NCBI GenBank assembly: GCA_014729665.1
Contig: WJJO01000444.1
Coordinates: forward strand, 1 to 12,345
Length of the DNA stretch: 12,345 bases
Reading direction: 5' to 3'
From: Caldifarciminota bacterium
GTDB taxonomy: Bacteria > Hydrothermota > Tepidihabitantia > B3-TA06
Below, piece after piece: positions 1-5,668 of the stretch; position 1 is the first letter of the stretch; each line of letters opens with the position of its first letter. The position numbers and the translations under genes are program-made. Under the pieces are notes generated by a model, which saw nothing but the letters and a program-made list of their open reading frames with translations, made no database searches and was not told the origin of the DNA.

Positions 1-362
1 GCCTTTATCATCGCCATAACCCCATCCAGACCGGCGACGTTGGCCATCTCATGTGGGTCTGCGACAACGGTTGTAACCCCGTGAGCGAGCATCAATCTCG
101 ATATTTCATAAAGCCAAAGATGGGTACTTTCAAGATGGATATGCGCGTCAATGAAACCGGGTACCAGAAACTCGCCGGCAAGGTCGATGCGTTCGGTTCC
201 TTTCAGGTTGCTCCCGGTTGCAGCGATCAACTCGCCGGAAACCGCGACGTCCGTTTCTTCCCATTTGCCGGAGAAAACGTTAAGTACCCGACCGCCGTGC
301 AGGATGCAGTCGGCTGGTTCCTTACCTAGGGCTACCCTTAGCGCCCGACGCCTAGAATTCAA
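1..362 (-). CDS. ade: Adenine deaminase, N-terminal part (truncated by window edge)
   Basis: Converts adenine to hypoxanthine and ammonia in purine salvage; amidohydrolase superfamily. I translated the minus strand by hand. About 120 N-terminal residues are present; the rest lies left of the window. The family signature is clear: LGKEPAD near residue 12, GGRVLNVFSG at 23-32, the metal-binding PGFIDAHIHLEST with His74 and His76, and the adenine-deaminase-typical TTVVADPHEMANVAG after it. No ATG or GTG is available. A TTG at 362-360 gives a start of the right length (a short basic helix before the LGKEPAD motif) and overlaps the hpt stop by 11 nt, so translation is probably coupled. No convincing Shine-Dalgarno precedes it. 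Together with hpt it forms two consecutive salvage steps. Identification is firm; the TTG start is inferred. Confidence 0.9.
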   Translation of the reverse strand, partial: MNSRRRALRVALGKEPADCILHGGRVLNVFSGKWEETDVAVSGELIAATGSNLKGTERIDLAGEFLVPGFIDAHIHLESTHLWLYEISRLMLAHGVTTVVADPHEMANVAGLDGVMAMIK

Positions 363-879
363 GGTAACCGATGTAGGGAAGATGCCTGAACCGTTCATCC
401 CAGTCGATTCCATATCCGACAACGAACTTGTTTGGCACGGGAAAACCGGTGTACTTTATATCAACCTTAACTTCCCTTCTTTCCGGCTTATCAAGCAGGG
501 CGCATATCTCCACTGAGGTCGGTTTCTGAGCCTTAAAGCGTTCCACAAGCTTCTTAAGCGTATACCCCGAATCTACTATATCCTCCACGAGTATTACATC
601 ACGGCCTGCAAGGGAAGTTAATGGTTCCATCACGAGTTTCACCACGCCGGATGTCTGGGTTTCTGACCCATAACTTGAAACCTGGATGAAATCCGCCTCG
701 TGTGGAATCGTGACCGCCCTGGTTAAATCGGCCAGAAACACCCACGCTCCCTTCAGTACCCCAACTAGTAAGGGATTCTTACCCGCATAATCTTCCCCAA
801 TCTCAGCTCCAAGTTGATCCACCCGCTCCAGGATCTCTTCCTCGGTGAAGAGGGTACATATAGTAGGTTTATCGTTCAT
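352..879 (-). CDS. hpt: Hypoxanthine phosphoribosyltransferase
   Basis: Transfers phosphoribose from PRPP to hypoxanthine (and usually guanine), giving IMP or GMP in the cytoplasm. At 175 residues it has normal bacterial Hpt length. Visible motifs: VGVLKGAWVF at 39-48 (PRPP loop region), the flexible-loop SSYG at 68-71, the PRPP-binding signature VEDIVDSGYTL at 98-108 with catalytic Asp103, Lys131 in LLDKPERR (purine O6 contact), and KFVVGYGID at 151-159 (purine stacking). It starts with ATG only 6 nt after the 3' end of tRNA-Pro, leaving no room for a Shine-Dalgarno; no other start is available upstream. Its last codons overlap the adenine deaminase start. It is expected to be transcribed from the promoter in front of the tRNA. 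Confidence 0.96.
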   Translation of the reverse strand: MNDKPTICTLFTEEEILERVDQLGAEIGEDYAGKNPLLVGVLKGAWVFLADLTRAVTIPHEADFIQVSSYGSETQTSGVVKLVMEPLTSLAGRDVILVEDIVDSGYTLKKLVERFKAQKPTSVEICALLDKPERREVKVDIKYTGFPVPNKFVVGYGIDWDERFRHLPYIGYLEF

Positions 880-885
880 TAAAAA

Positions 886-960
<75 letters not shown>

Positions 961-975
961 AGTCTTGTTCGCAAG

Positions 976-1004
976 ATTATACGAATGGCCCTTCCGATTG
1001 TCAA
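976..1004 (-). promoter_or_regulatory. Consensus sigma-70 promoter of the tRNA-Pro-hpt-ade unit
   Basis: Read on the minus strand: -35 TTGACA (1004-999), a 17-bp spacer, and -10 TATAAT (981-976). Both hexamers and the spacer match the optimum exactly. Transcription should start near 969, about 9 nt before the mature tRNA 5' end, so RNase P would remove a very short leader. Such a strong promoter suits a stable RNA. Confidence 0.93.
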
Positions 1005-1235
1005 CACCGCCTTGGTTACAACTCGAAAACGGTAATAATTTTACATAGTCCGTAGACTTGACTTTCGCGGTTTCTACATGGATTGATTTCACAAATTGAT
1101 CTAAGAGAGCTTCGTGAAATGATGCTTATCTTCGACGACGGAAAGTCCGATCTTACGTTCTTCGACGAGTAAGGTGAGATTTCGTGGGGTTCGCCGTAAG
1201 GTATTTGTAACCCGAACCGGAACCGCTTTTAAAGA
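1005..1235. other. Non-coding stretch, possible decayed reading frame
   Basis: No convincing gene. On the plus strand a short open frame from TTG 1083 to TAA 1172 encodes a residue string containing IDLRELREMM and ending LTFFDE, vaguely like the N-terminus of a biotin carboxyl carrier protein. It has no ribosome-binding site and stops after 29 residues, so a gene remnant or chance are both possible. TCTTCGACGA-like words recur near 1130 and 1160 without regular structure. Confidence 0.3.
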
Positions 1236-1263
1236 TTGACAATTAAGCTGAGGGGGTTATTCT
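1236..1263 (+). promoter_or_regulatory. Possible promoter of fic
   Basis: -35 TTGACA (1236-1241, perfect) is separated by 16 bp from TATTCT (1258-1263, 4 of 6). If used, transcription would start at about 1270, the A of the fic ATG, giving a leaderless message. The G-rich GAGGGGG at 1250-1256 could instead be a Shine-Dalgarno, but it lies 13 nt from the ATG, which is too far. If that is the true ribosome site, the promoter must be further upstream. Confidence 0.5.
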
Positions 1264-1269
1264 TAGTAG

Positions 1270-2484
1270 ATGGATCCTAAGCAGTTCACGGATAAAGCGC
1301 TGGGACGGTTGATTCGAGTCGGAAAGGGTGAAGGGGCATATTGGGCTTTCGTACCGAATCCCTTGCCGCCTGAGATTGGCGCCGATTGGGAGTTGACAAA
1401 CATCCTAGCCGAAGCCAAGGGGGCGCTCAGTGAACTGGCTGGACTCGGAAGAATAATCCCCAACCCCAATCTACTTATCAACCCGTTCGTCCGAAGAGAA
1501 GCAGTCCTCTCATCCAAAATAGAAGGTACATTGACTCAGATTGAACATCTCTATGCTTACGAAGCAGGGCAATTGGAAATTCCTGGATTCGGTCCAAGTC
1601 CACCTGAACCCGATGTAAGGGAGGTAGTAAATTATGTGAATGCAATGAAATATGGTTTAAATAGGCTAAAGGATTTCCCTTTTGTAAAGCGCTTCGTCCG
1701 GGAACTACACGAGAAGCTTATGGAAGATGTAAGAGGTGGAGACGTAAGCAAAACACCAGGAGAATTCAGAAGGTCACCCAATTGGATCGGTACCCCAGGA
1801 GACACACCATCGAGAGCAACCTATGTACCTCCACCTGTTGATGAAATGGAGAAAACTCTCGATGATTTTGAAAGGTACTTAAACTTAAAGGATGATCGAT
1901 ATCCCGATCTTATTAAACTTTCTTTGATACATTATCAGTTCGAAGCCATACACCCTTTTCTTGATGGGAATGGGAGGATCGGTAGACTCCTTATTACCCT
2001 TTTGATTGTAAAATGGGACCTTCTTCCTCAGCCCCTTTTGTATCTTAGTGCATACTTTGAAAAGCACAGGGAAGAGTACTACCGTCACCTTATGTGTGTG
2101 AGTACTCATGGTGCCTGGAGAGAGTGGTTAATCTTCTTTTTAAAAGGAGTAAGTGAACAATCGAAGGATGCCATTTCGAGGGCTAAAGCGCTTCAAGATT
2201 TGCAAACCTATTGGCGTGAACATTGTCGTCAACAGTATCAATCGAATTTGATTCTTGACATAGTTGATTTGTTCTTTTTAAGTCCTTTATGGACAGTTTC
2301 AGAAATTGCAAAATATTTACACAAAACCTATATGGGAATAAAAATGAATATTCAAAAACTTATTGAGGAAGAATTTCTTAAAGAAATAACAGGGAAATCT
2401 TACGGGAAACTTTTTCTCTCCCCCAAGGTTCTTCAAATAATAACCCAGGAATTTCCAAACCCCCTGGTAAATGATCCTGGGTAA
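1270..2484 (+). CDS. Fic family protein, class II (AMP-transferase fold with N-terminal inhibitory helix)
   Basis: Fic proteins usually transfer AMP (sometimes other nucleotide parts) from a nucleotide to hydroxyl groups of target proteins. The 404 residues show a Fic_N region with the inhibitory motif SSKIEG at 81-86 (Glu85 blocks ATP in the family), the beta-flap region about 172-190 ending YVPPPV, and the intact catalytic loop HPFLDGNGRIGRL at 228-240 with His228, Asp232 and Arg239. A C-terminal winged-helix-like part follows (about 325-390, with WTVSEIAKYL). Two TAG codons lie directly before the ATG, so this start is the only choice. The inhibitory helix is in cis, and no separate antitoxin gene is next to it. 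Base composition changes inside the gene: the first 350 bp resemble the neighbours, and the rest is clearly AT-rich. The target is unknown; the chromosomal Fic/winged-helix type is often regulatory rather than toxic. Confidence 0.93.
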   Translation: MDPKQFTDKALGRLIRVGKGEGAYWAFVPNPLPPEIGADWELTNILAEAKGALSELAGLGRIIPNPNLLINPFVRREAVLSSKIEGTLTQIEHLYAYEAGQLEIPGFGPSPPEPDVREVVNYVNAMKYGLNRLKDFPFVKRFVRELHEKLMEDVRGGDVSKTPGEFRRSPNWIGTPGDTPSRATYVPPPVDEMEKTLDDFERYLNLKDDRYPDLIKLSLIHYQFEAIHPFLDGNGRIGRLLITLLIVKWDLLPQPLLYLSAYFEKHREEYYRHLMCVSTHGAWREWLIFFLKGVSEQSKDAISRAKALQDLQTYWREHCRQQYQSNLILDIVDLFFLSPLWTVSEIAKYLHKTYMGIKMNIQKLIEEEFLKEITGKSYGKLFLSPKVLQIITQEFPNPLVNDPG

Positions 2485-2495
2485 AATTCAGCTCT

Positions 2496-2564
2496 AGTAT
2501 AAATTCCGCGCAGAGAATTATACTTTTCGATCTAAAAGTATAATTTCTTTTTTTAAATTATACT
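2496..2564 (+). terminator. fic terminator within four interleaved inverted-repeat arms
   Basis: AATTATACTTTT (2516-2527) and AAAAGTATAATT (2534-2545) form a perfect 12-bp stem with a 6-nt loop, followed by TCTTTTTTT: an AT-rich intrinsic terminator 32 nt after the fic stop. Two further arms flank it. AGTATAAATT (2496-2505) can pair with the first arm with one bulge. AAATTATACT (2555-2564) pairs perfectly over 10 bp with AGTATAATTT (2537-2546), placing the T-tract in the loop. The arms therefore alternate in orientation with a period of about 40 bp and allow mutually exclusive hairpins. Confidence 0.7.
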
Positions 2565-2610
2565 CAAGTAACATTTCAGAATCTCAAATTCCATTTTTTG
2601 CCCCAAAATT

Positions 2611-2639
2611 AGAATTGTTAAGCAGGTTATTCCAATTCT
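2611..2639. repeat. Short inverted repeat upstream of the acyl-CoA dehydrogenase promoter
   Basis: AGAATTG (2611-2617) and CAATTCT (2633-2639) are perfect 7-bp arms separated by 15 bp. They lie 36 bp before the -35 box, in AT-rich DNA. This could be an operator or chance; no T-tract supports a terminator. Confidence 0.3.
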
Positions 2640-2674
2640 CTTAAATTCTATCCTTCTTTTCAAATACGCCAGGG

Positions 2675-2701
2675 TTGCAATTACGCCCAGTGGTGTATAA
2701 T
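2675..2701 (+). promoter_or_regulatory. Likely promoter of the acyl-CoA dehydrogenase gene
   Basis: A perfect -10 TATAAT (2696-2701) is preceded by TTGCAA (2675-2680, 4 of 6) at a short 15-bp spacing. The expected start near 2708 leaves a leader of about 40 nt containing the strong AAGGAG (2738-2743), 5 nt before the ATG. Confidence 0.6.
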
Positions 2702-2748
2702 TATGGTTCAAAGGTAGAATCCGTGAATTTGAAAGCCAAGGAGAGGCA

Positions 2749-3888
2749 ATGGAATATTTTTTGACTGAAGAACAGCAGATGATTCGCGATATGGCGCGAG
2801 AGATCGCTGAAAAGAAGATAAAACCCGTACGTCAGGAGCTTGACGAGAAGGGGGAGTTCCCGCACGATATTATGGCCGAGTTAGCCCGTTCCGATCTCCT
2901 GCGCGTGTTCGTGCCCGAGGAGTATGAGGGCATGGGCGGCGGAGTAACCGAGATGTGCATCGTAACCGAGGAGTTATCACGCGTATGCCCCGGTGTCGGG
3001 ACTACTTACGGGGCAAACGGCCTGGCCGCTATGCCAATCCTTCTTTATGGTTCCGATGAGCAGAAGAAGCGTTTTTTACCAAAGATAGCTGCTGGGGAGT
3101 CGTTCGCCGCCTTCGCCCTTACCGAAGCCGATGCAGGCTCAGATGCTGGAGGCATCAAGACCACGGCCAAGGAGGTAGAGGACGGTTATGTTATCAACGG
3201 AACCAAGCAGTTCATTACCAACGGCGAGGTGGCTGATGTATACTCCGTGGTCGTTTCGACCGATCCTGCAAAGGGTGCGCGCGGAGCCTCCATCTTCGTA
3301 ATCGAGAAGGGAACCCCCGGTTTCGACTTCGGCAAGGAAGAAAACAAGATGGGCATCCGGTCATCCAAGACAACCCAGCTTATCTTCAATGACTGCAAGA
3401 TTTCCAAGGAGAATCTTCTCGGTAAGCGCGGACTTGGATTCATCATCGCCATGAAGACCTTTGACCGCACAAGGCCGGGGGTGGCGGCTCAGGCCGTGGG
3501 TACGGCACAGGGCGCTTTCGACGAGGCGTTGGCCTATGCCAAGGAGCGTAAGCAGTTCGGCAAGCACATAACATCGTTCCAGGGTATTCAGTTCATGCTT
3601 GCAGATATGGCAACTCAGATAGAGGCGGCGCGTTCCCTGGTCTACGCTACCGCAAGGATGATAGACGCCGGGTCAAAGAATTTTGCACGGGAGTCGGCCA
3701 TGGCCAAGCTGTACGCATCGGATGTAGCCATGAGGGTTACTACCGATGCGGTTCAGATAATGGGCGGATACGGCTACATGAAGGAGTACCCGACCGAGAA
3801 GTTCATGCGCGATGCCAAGATACTGCAGATATACGAAGGAACTAATCAGATACAGCGCGAGGTGATCGCAAGTCACCTGATCAAGTAG
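2749..3888 (+). CDS. Acyl-CoA dehydrogenase (short-chain/butyryl-CoA type)
   Basis: FAD enzyme that oxidises an acyl-CoA to the trans-2-enoyl-CoA, passing electrons to electron-transfer flavoprotein. At 379 residues it has the usual length for the bcd/short-chain group. Motifs: FALTEADAGSD at 122-132 (FAD and substrate binding), KQFITNG at 153-159, the helical-domain run beginning YAKERKQFGK at 263-272, GGYGYMKEYP at 339-348, and IYEGTNQIQR at 361-370, where Glu363 is the catalytic base in the position used by butyryl-CoA dehydrogenases. AAGGAG sits 5 nt before the ATG. It stands alone between its own promoter and terminator, with no ETF, thiolase or hydratase gene nearby, so the chain-length preference and pathway cannot be told from context. 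Butyryl-, isovaleryl- or glutaryl-type substrates remain possible. Confidence 0.95.
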   Translation: MEYFLTEEQQMIRDMAREIAEKKIKPVRQELDEKGEFPHDIMAELARSDLLRVFVPEEYEGMGGGVTEMCIVTEELSRVCPGVGTTYGANGLAAMPILLYGSDEQKKRFLPKIAAGESFAAFALTEADAGSDAGGIKTTAKEVEDGYVINGTKQFITNGEVADVYSVVVSTDPAKGARGASIFVIEKGTPGFDFGKEENKMGIRSSKTTQLIFNDCKISKENLLGKRGLGFIIAMKTFDRTRPGVAAQAVGTAQGAFDEALAYAKERKQFGKHITSFQGIQFMLADMATQIEAARSLVYATARMIDAGSKNFARESAMAKLYASDVAMRVTTDAVQIMGGYGYMKEYPTEKFMRDAKILQIYEGTNQIQREVIASHLIK

Positions 3889-3905
3889 AAATTCGTATTA
3901 TGATT

Positions 3906-3932
3906 AAAGGGCTGCGCAAGCAGTCCTTTTTG
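3906..3932 (+). terminator. Intrinsic terminator of the acyl-CoA dehydrogenase gene
   Basis: AAAGGGCTGC (3906-3915) pairs with GCAGTCCTTT (3920-3929) over 10 bp with one G-U pair, closed by a GCAA tetraloop and followed by a T-run. It lies 18 nt after the stop codon and ends directly at the next promoter's -35 box. Confidence 0.92.
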
Positions 3933-3961
3933 TTGACAAACAAAGTGGCTTATGTTACAAT
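3933..3961 (+). promoter_or_regulatory. Promoter of the DUF3800 gene, abutting its start codon
   Basis: -35 TTGACA (3933-3938), 17-bp spacer, -10 TACAAT (3956-3961, 5 of 6). The expected transcription start is 3967-3969, and the gene's ATG is at 3969-3971, so the message should have no leader. There is also no Shine-Dalgarno. Confidence 0.85.
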
Positions 3962-3968
3962 TGATTAC

Positions 3969-4784
3969 ATGTATTTGATGTATGTTGATGAAAGCGGAGA
4001 TTGTGGGTTAAGTAATTCCCCGACTCGATATTTTATCCTTACGGGTTTAATCGTTCACGAAACTTTTTGGCAAAAATGCTTTGATGAAATAATTGATTAT
4101 CGGCATAAGCTCCGGGTAAGCTTTAACTTTCGAATCAGAAAAGAACTACACACAACAGAGCTCATTACTGACTTTAGAAAGTGGAAACACTTAAGTTCAA
4201 GTGACAGAGTTACTATAATAAGCGATTTTGCAGACACTTTAGCCTCTTAACGAGAATTAAGAATCATTAATGTTGTTGTTGATAAGCAAGGAAAAACAGG
4301 GAAATACGACGACTTTGAAAAAGCATGGGAAGCATTATCACAAAGATTTGAAAACACGATCGTAAATCAAAACTTTCCCGGTTCAAGACATCCCGATGAA
4401 AAAGGAATGACTTTCCCGGTTAACACAGATAACAAGAAACTCATCAAGATACTAAGACGCATGCGAAGATATAATCCTATCCCGATGCAAAAGAAGTACG
4501 GGACTGGCTACAGGCAAATGCCTTTGAAAAGTGTTATTGAAGACCCCAATTTCAAAGATTCTGCTCATTCATATTACGTTCAAGCAACTGATATGTGTGC
4601 GTATTTACTCAGGCAAAAGATTAAACCCAACAGCATAATGGGAAGTAAATCAAGAAGAAATCTATTTCTAAAACTAATGCCTATTCTTTGTAAGGAAGCT
4701 TCTTCAAATGACCCCTATGGAATCGTATGGTTACAAAAAAGTCCAGAGGGTTTTTACACCCTCTGGAAGGAATCCTACACCTAG
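3969..4784 (+). pseudogene. DUF3800 family protein, interrupted by one in-frame stop
   Basis: DUF3800 proteins have a predicted RNase H-like fold and often occur in mobile or defence-related DNA; their biochemical role is poorly known. Reading from ATG 3969, the first half begins MYLMYVDESGD, the family's N-terminal strand with a conserved acidic residue. It runs to LAS, then hits TAA at 4248-4250. Translation resumes in the same frame with RELRIINVVVDKQGK (second acidic strand) and reaches HSYYVQATDMCAYLLRQ near the end (the QxxDxxAY helix typical of the family). Without the stop it would be a normal protein of about 271 residues. A single C-to-T change from CAA would explain it: recent loss, a sequencing error, or less likely readthrough. 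The gene is AT-rich compared with both neighbours, suggesting acquisition. An ATG at 3900 in the same frame is upstream of the promoter and inside the previous terminator, so I rejected it. Confidence 0.85.
4735..4766 (-). terminator. Minus-strand intrinsic terminator inside the 3' end of the DUF3800 gene
   Basis: CCAGAGGGT (4743-4751) and ACCCTCTGG (4758-4766) form a perfect 9-bp stem with a 6-nt loop. On the minus strand the stem is followed by ACTTTTTTG, a proper T-tract; on the plus strand it is not. It would therefore stop transcription entering the gene from the right. Confidence 0.6.
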
Positions 4785-4787
4785 GAT
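4772..4787. repeat. Small inverted repeat over the DUF3800 stop codon
   Basis: ATCCTA (4772-4777) and TAGGAT (4782-4787) are perfect arms with a 4-nt loop; the TAG stop lies in the second arm. It sits 5 nt from the minus-strand terminator hairpin. Confidence 0.4.
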
Positions 4788-4822
4788 AAGCTTAGGTTCA
4801 GATTCATATTATTTTAGTCCCC

Positions 4823-4840
4823 TTGTCAAGGCCTTGACAA
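4823..4840. promoter_or_regulatory. 18-bp perfect palindrome, probable ArsR operator
   Basis: TTGTCAAGGCCTTGACAA is a perfect palindrome with no central gap. Its right half contains the TTGACA -35 box of the arsR-type gene, so a dimer bound here would block RNA polymerase. ArsR-family repressors typically bind such imperfect or perfect inverted repeats in their own promoters, which supports autoregulation. Confidence 0.75.
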
Positions 4841-4861
4841 ATTTCAAATTCTCTTTATAAT
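4834..4861 (+). promoter_or_regulatory. Promoter of the ArsR-type regulator
   Basis: -35 TTGACA (4834-4839) and -10 TATAAT (4856-4861) are both perfect, 16 bp apart. Expected start near 4868, leaving about 21 nt of leader without a good Shine-Dalgarno. Strong when free, and fully covered at its -35 by the palindrome. Confidence 0.9.
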
Positions 4862-4888
4862 TTAAGCAACTACTGAATTGGATGCAAG

Positions 4889-5299
4889 ATGGTTGAATAC
4901 AAACACGCAGAACTGTTCAAGGCTCTCAGTGTAGAGACCAGGATTCGCATCATCGAGTTGTTGAAGGAGAAAGGCCCCCTGGGTGTCAAGGATCTTGCCG
5001 GGATTCTCAAGATTACCCCTTCGGCGGTGTCCCAGCACCTGAAGGTCCTGCGATATGCCGGACTGGTTCACTCCGAACGCAAGGGCTACTGGCTGCCATA
5101 TGAGATTGACGAGGAAGCCCTCGAACACTGCGGCGAGGTTCTTTCACATGTATGTACCTGCCGCTGCGAGGGTGAATGCAAGGAGGAAAACATGAGCGAC
5201 GAAGAGAAACTCGAACATCTCAAGAAAAAAGAACACTTACTAGCACACAAGCTAGAGATGGTTCGTGAAAAGATACGTGAGCTTGAATCCCAGGAGTAG
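4889..5299 (+). CDS. ArsR-family transcriptional regulator with Cys-rich tail and C-terminal helix
   Basis: Winged-helix dimeric repressor released from DNA by a metal or thiol ligand. The 136 residues contain an ArsR HTH: ETRIRIIELL at 16-25, VKDLAGIL at 33-40, recognition helix PSAVSQHLKVLRYAGLV at 44-60, and the wing ERKGYWLPYEID at 63-74. The usual ArsR CVC metal site in the recognition-helix region is absent. Instead a cluster HVCTCRCEGEC at 87-97 (Cys89, 91, 93, 97, plus Cys81 and His87) follows the wing. From about 104 to the end there is a highly charged helix, probably a coiled coil. Promoter and palindromic operator lie directly upstream. The Cys cluster suggests sensing of a soft metal, arsenite-like ligand or redox state, but which one cannot be read from sequence. 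ATG 4889 gives the normal family N-terminus; ATG 4882 is out of frame. Confidence 0.93.
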   Translation: MVEYKHAELFKALSVETRIRIIELLKEKGPLGVKDLAGILKITPSAVSQHLKVLRYAGLVHSERKGYWLPYEIDEEALEHCGEVLSHVCTCRCEGECKEENMSDEEKLEHLKKKEHLLAHKLEMVREKIRELESQE

Positions 5300-5329
5300 G
5301 GAAATTTTTTTAATTAAATAGTTACGTAA

Positions 5330-5385
5330 TTGCTTTAATAGTTAAAATCAAAAATACTGAATAAAATCCACTGGCCGGCTGGATT
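5330..5385 (+). promoter_or_regulatory. Possible weak promoter and inverted repeat before the Cys/His-rich gene
   Basis: TTGCTT (5330-5335) and AATACT (5353-5358) are 17 bp apart but match the consensus only 4 of 6 each. Just downstream, AATCCA (5365-5370) and TGGATT (5380-5385) flank a GC-rich 9-nt core. This inverted repeat differs from the ArsR palindrome. Read-through from the arsR-type promoter is equally likely, as no terminator separates the genes. Confidence 0.35.
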
Positions 5386-5420
5386 AAACAAACGCAAAAC
5401 ACACCTCAAAGGAGGTTAAG

Positions 5421-5603
5421 ATGAATAAGCATTCACACGGTTCATGCTGCACTCCTTCACACGGTAGCGTCTGTGGATGTTTCGGGGGACACGGTGTTCG
5501 TCGGTTCTTCACCCCCCAGGAGAAGAAAGAATACCTCGAACACTACATACGGCAGCTCAAGAAGGAATTAGCCGCAGCTGAAGAACACCTCAAGGATATG
5601 TGA
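5421..5603 (+). CDS. Small Cys/His-rich protein with charged helix
   Basis: A 60-residue protein with a very strong ribosome site (AAAGGAGGTT, 5408-5417) 3 nt before the ATG. Residues 1-25 hold four Cys (9, 10, 18, 20) and four His in a Gly/Ser-rich stretch, followed by RRFFTPQEKKEYLEHY and a charged amphipathic helix to the end (about 31-60). No signal peptide or membrane segment. I know no defined function; similar small proteins occur next to ArsR-type regulators and DUF5320-like metal-binding proteins. Its layout (Cys cluster, then a helix with EEK/QEK and EHL/EYLEH words) mirrors the tail of the upstream regulator. It is plausibly a metal-binding partner or buffer controlled by that regulator; this is inference from layout and neighbourhood. 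Confidence 0.85.
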   Translation: MNKHSHGSCCTPSHGSVCGCFGGHGVRRFFTPQEKKEYLEHYIRQLKKELAAAEEHLKDM

Positions 5604-5622
5604 ACAACGAAAAAACACAAGA

Positions 5623-5650
5623 AACCGAGGTCTGAAAGACCTCGGTTTTA
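5623..5650. terminator. Bidirectional intrinsic terminator between convergent genes
   Basis: AAACCGAGGTC (5623-5633) and GACCTCGGTTT (5639-5649) form a perfect 11-bp stem with loop TGAAA. T-runs follow on the plus strand (GGTTTTAA) and on the minus strand (GGTTTCTTG). It serves the Cys/His-rich gene from the left and the HIT-protein operon from the right. Confidence 0.92.
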
Positions 5651-5668
5651 ACTGAATCGGTTTTGATA

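Noticed and set aside
1083..1172. Small plus-strand gene or accB remnant
   Set aside because: 29 codons from a TTG with no ribosome site; the likeness to a carrier-protein N-terminus is too short to support a call.
3900..3968. Extension of the DUF3800 frame to an ATG at 3900
   Set aside because: This ATG lies inside the preceding terminator and upstream of the gene's own promoter; the family N-terminus begins at 3969.
4241..4410. Frameshift in the DUF3800 gene
   Set aside because: Both halves read in the same frame; the break is one stop codon, not a shift.
4823..4840. Palindrome as a terminator for the DUF3800 gene
   Set aside because: It has no loop and no T-run; overlap with a strong -35 box fits an operator.
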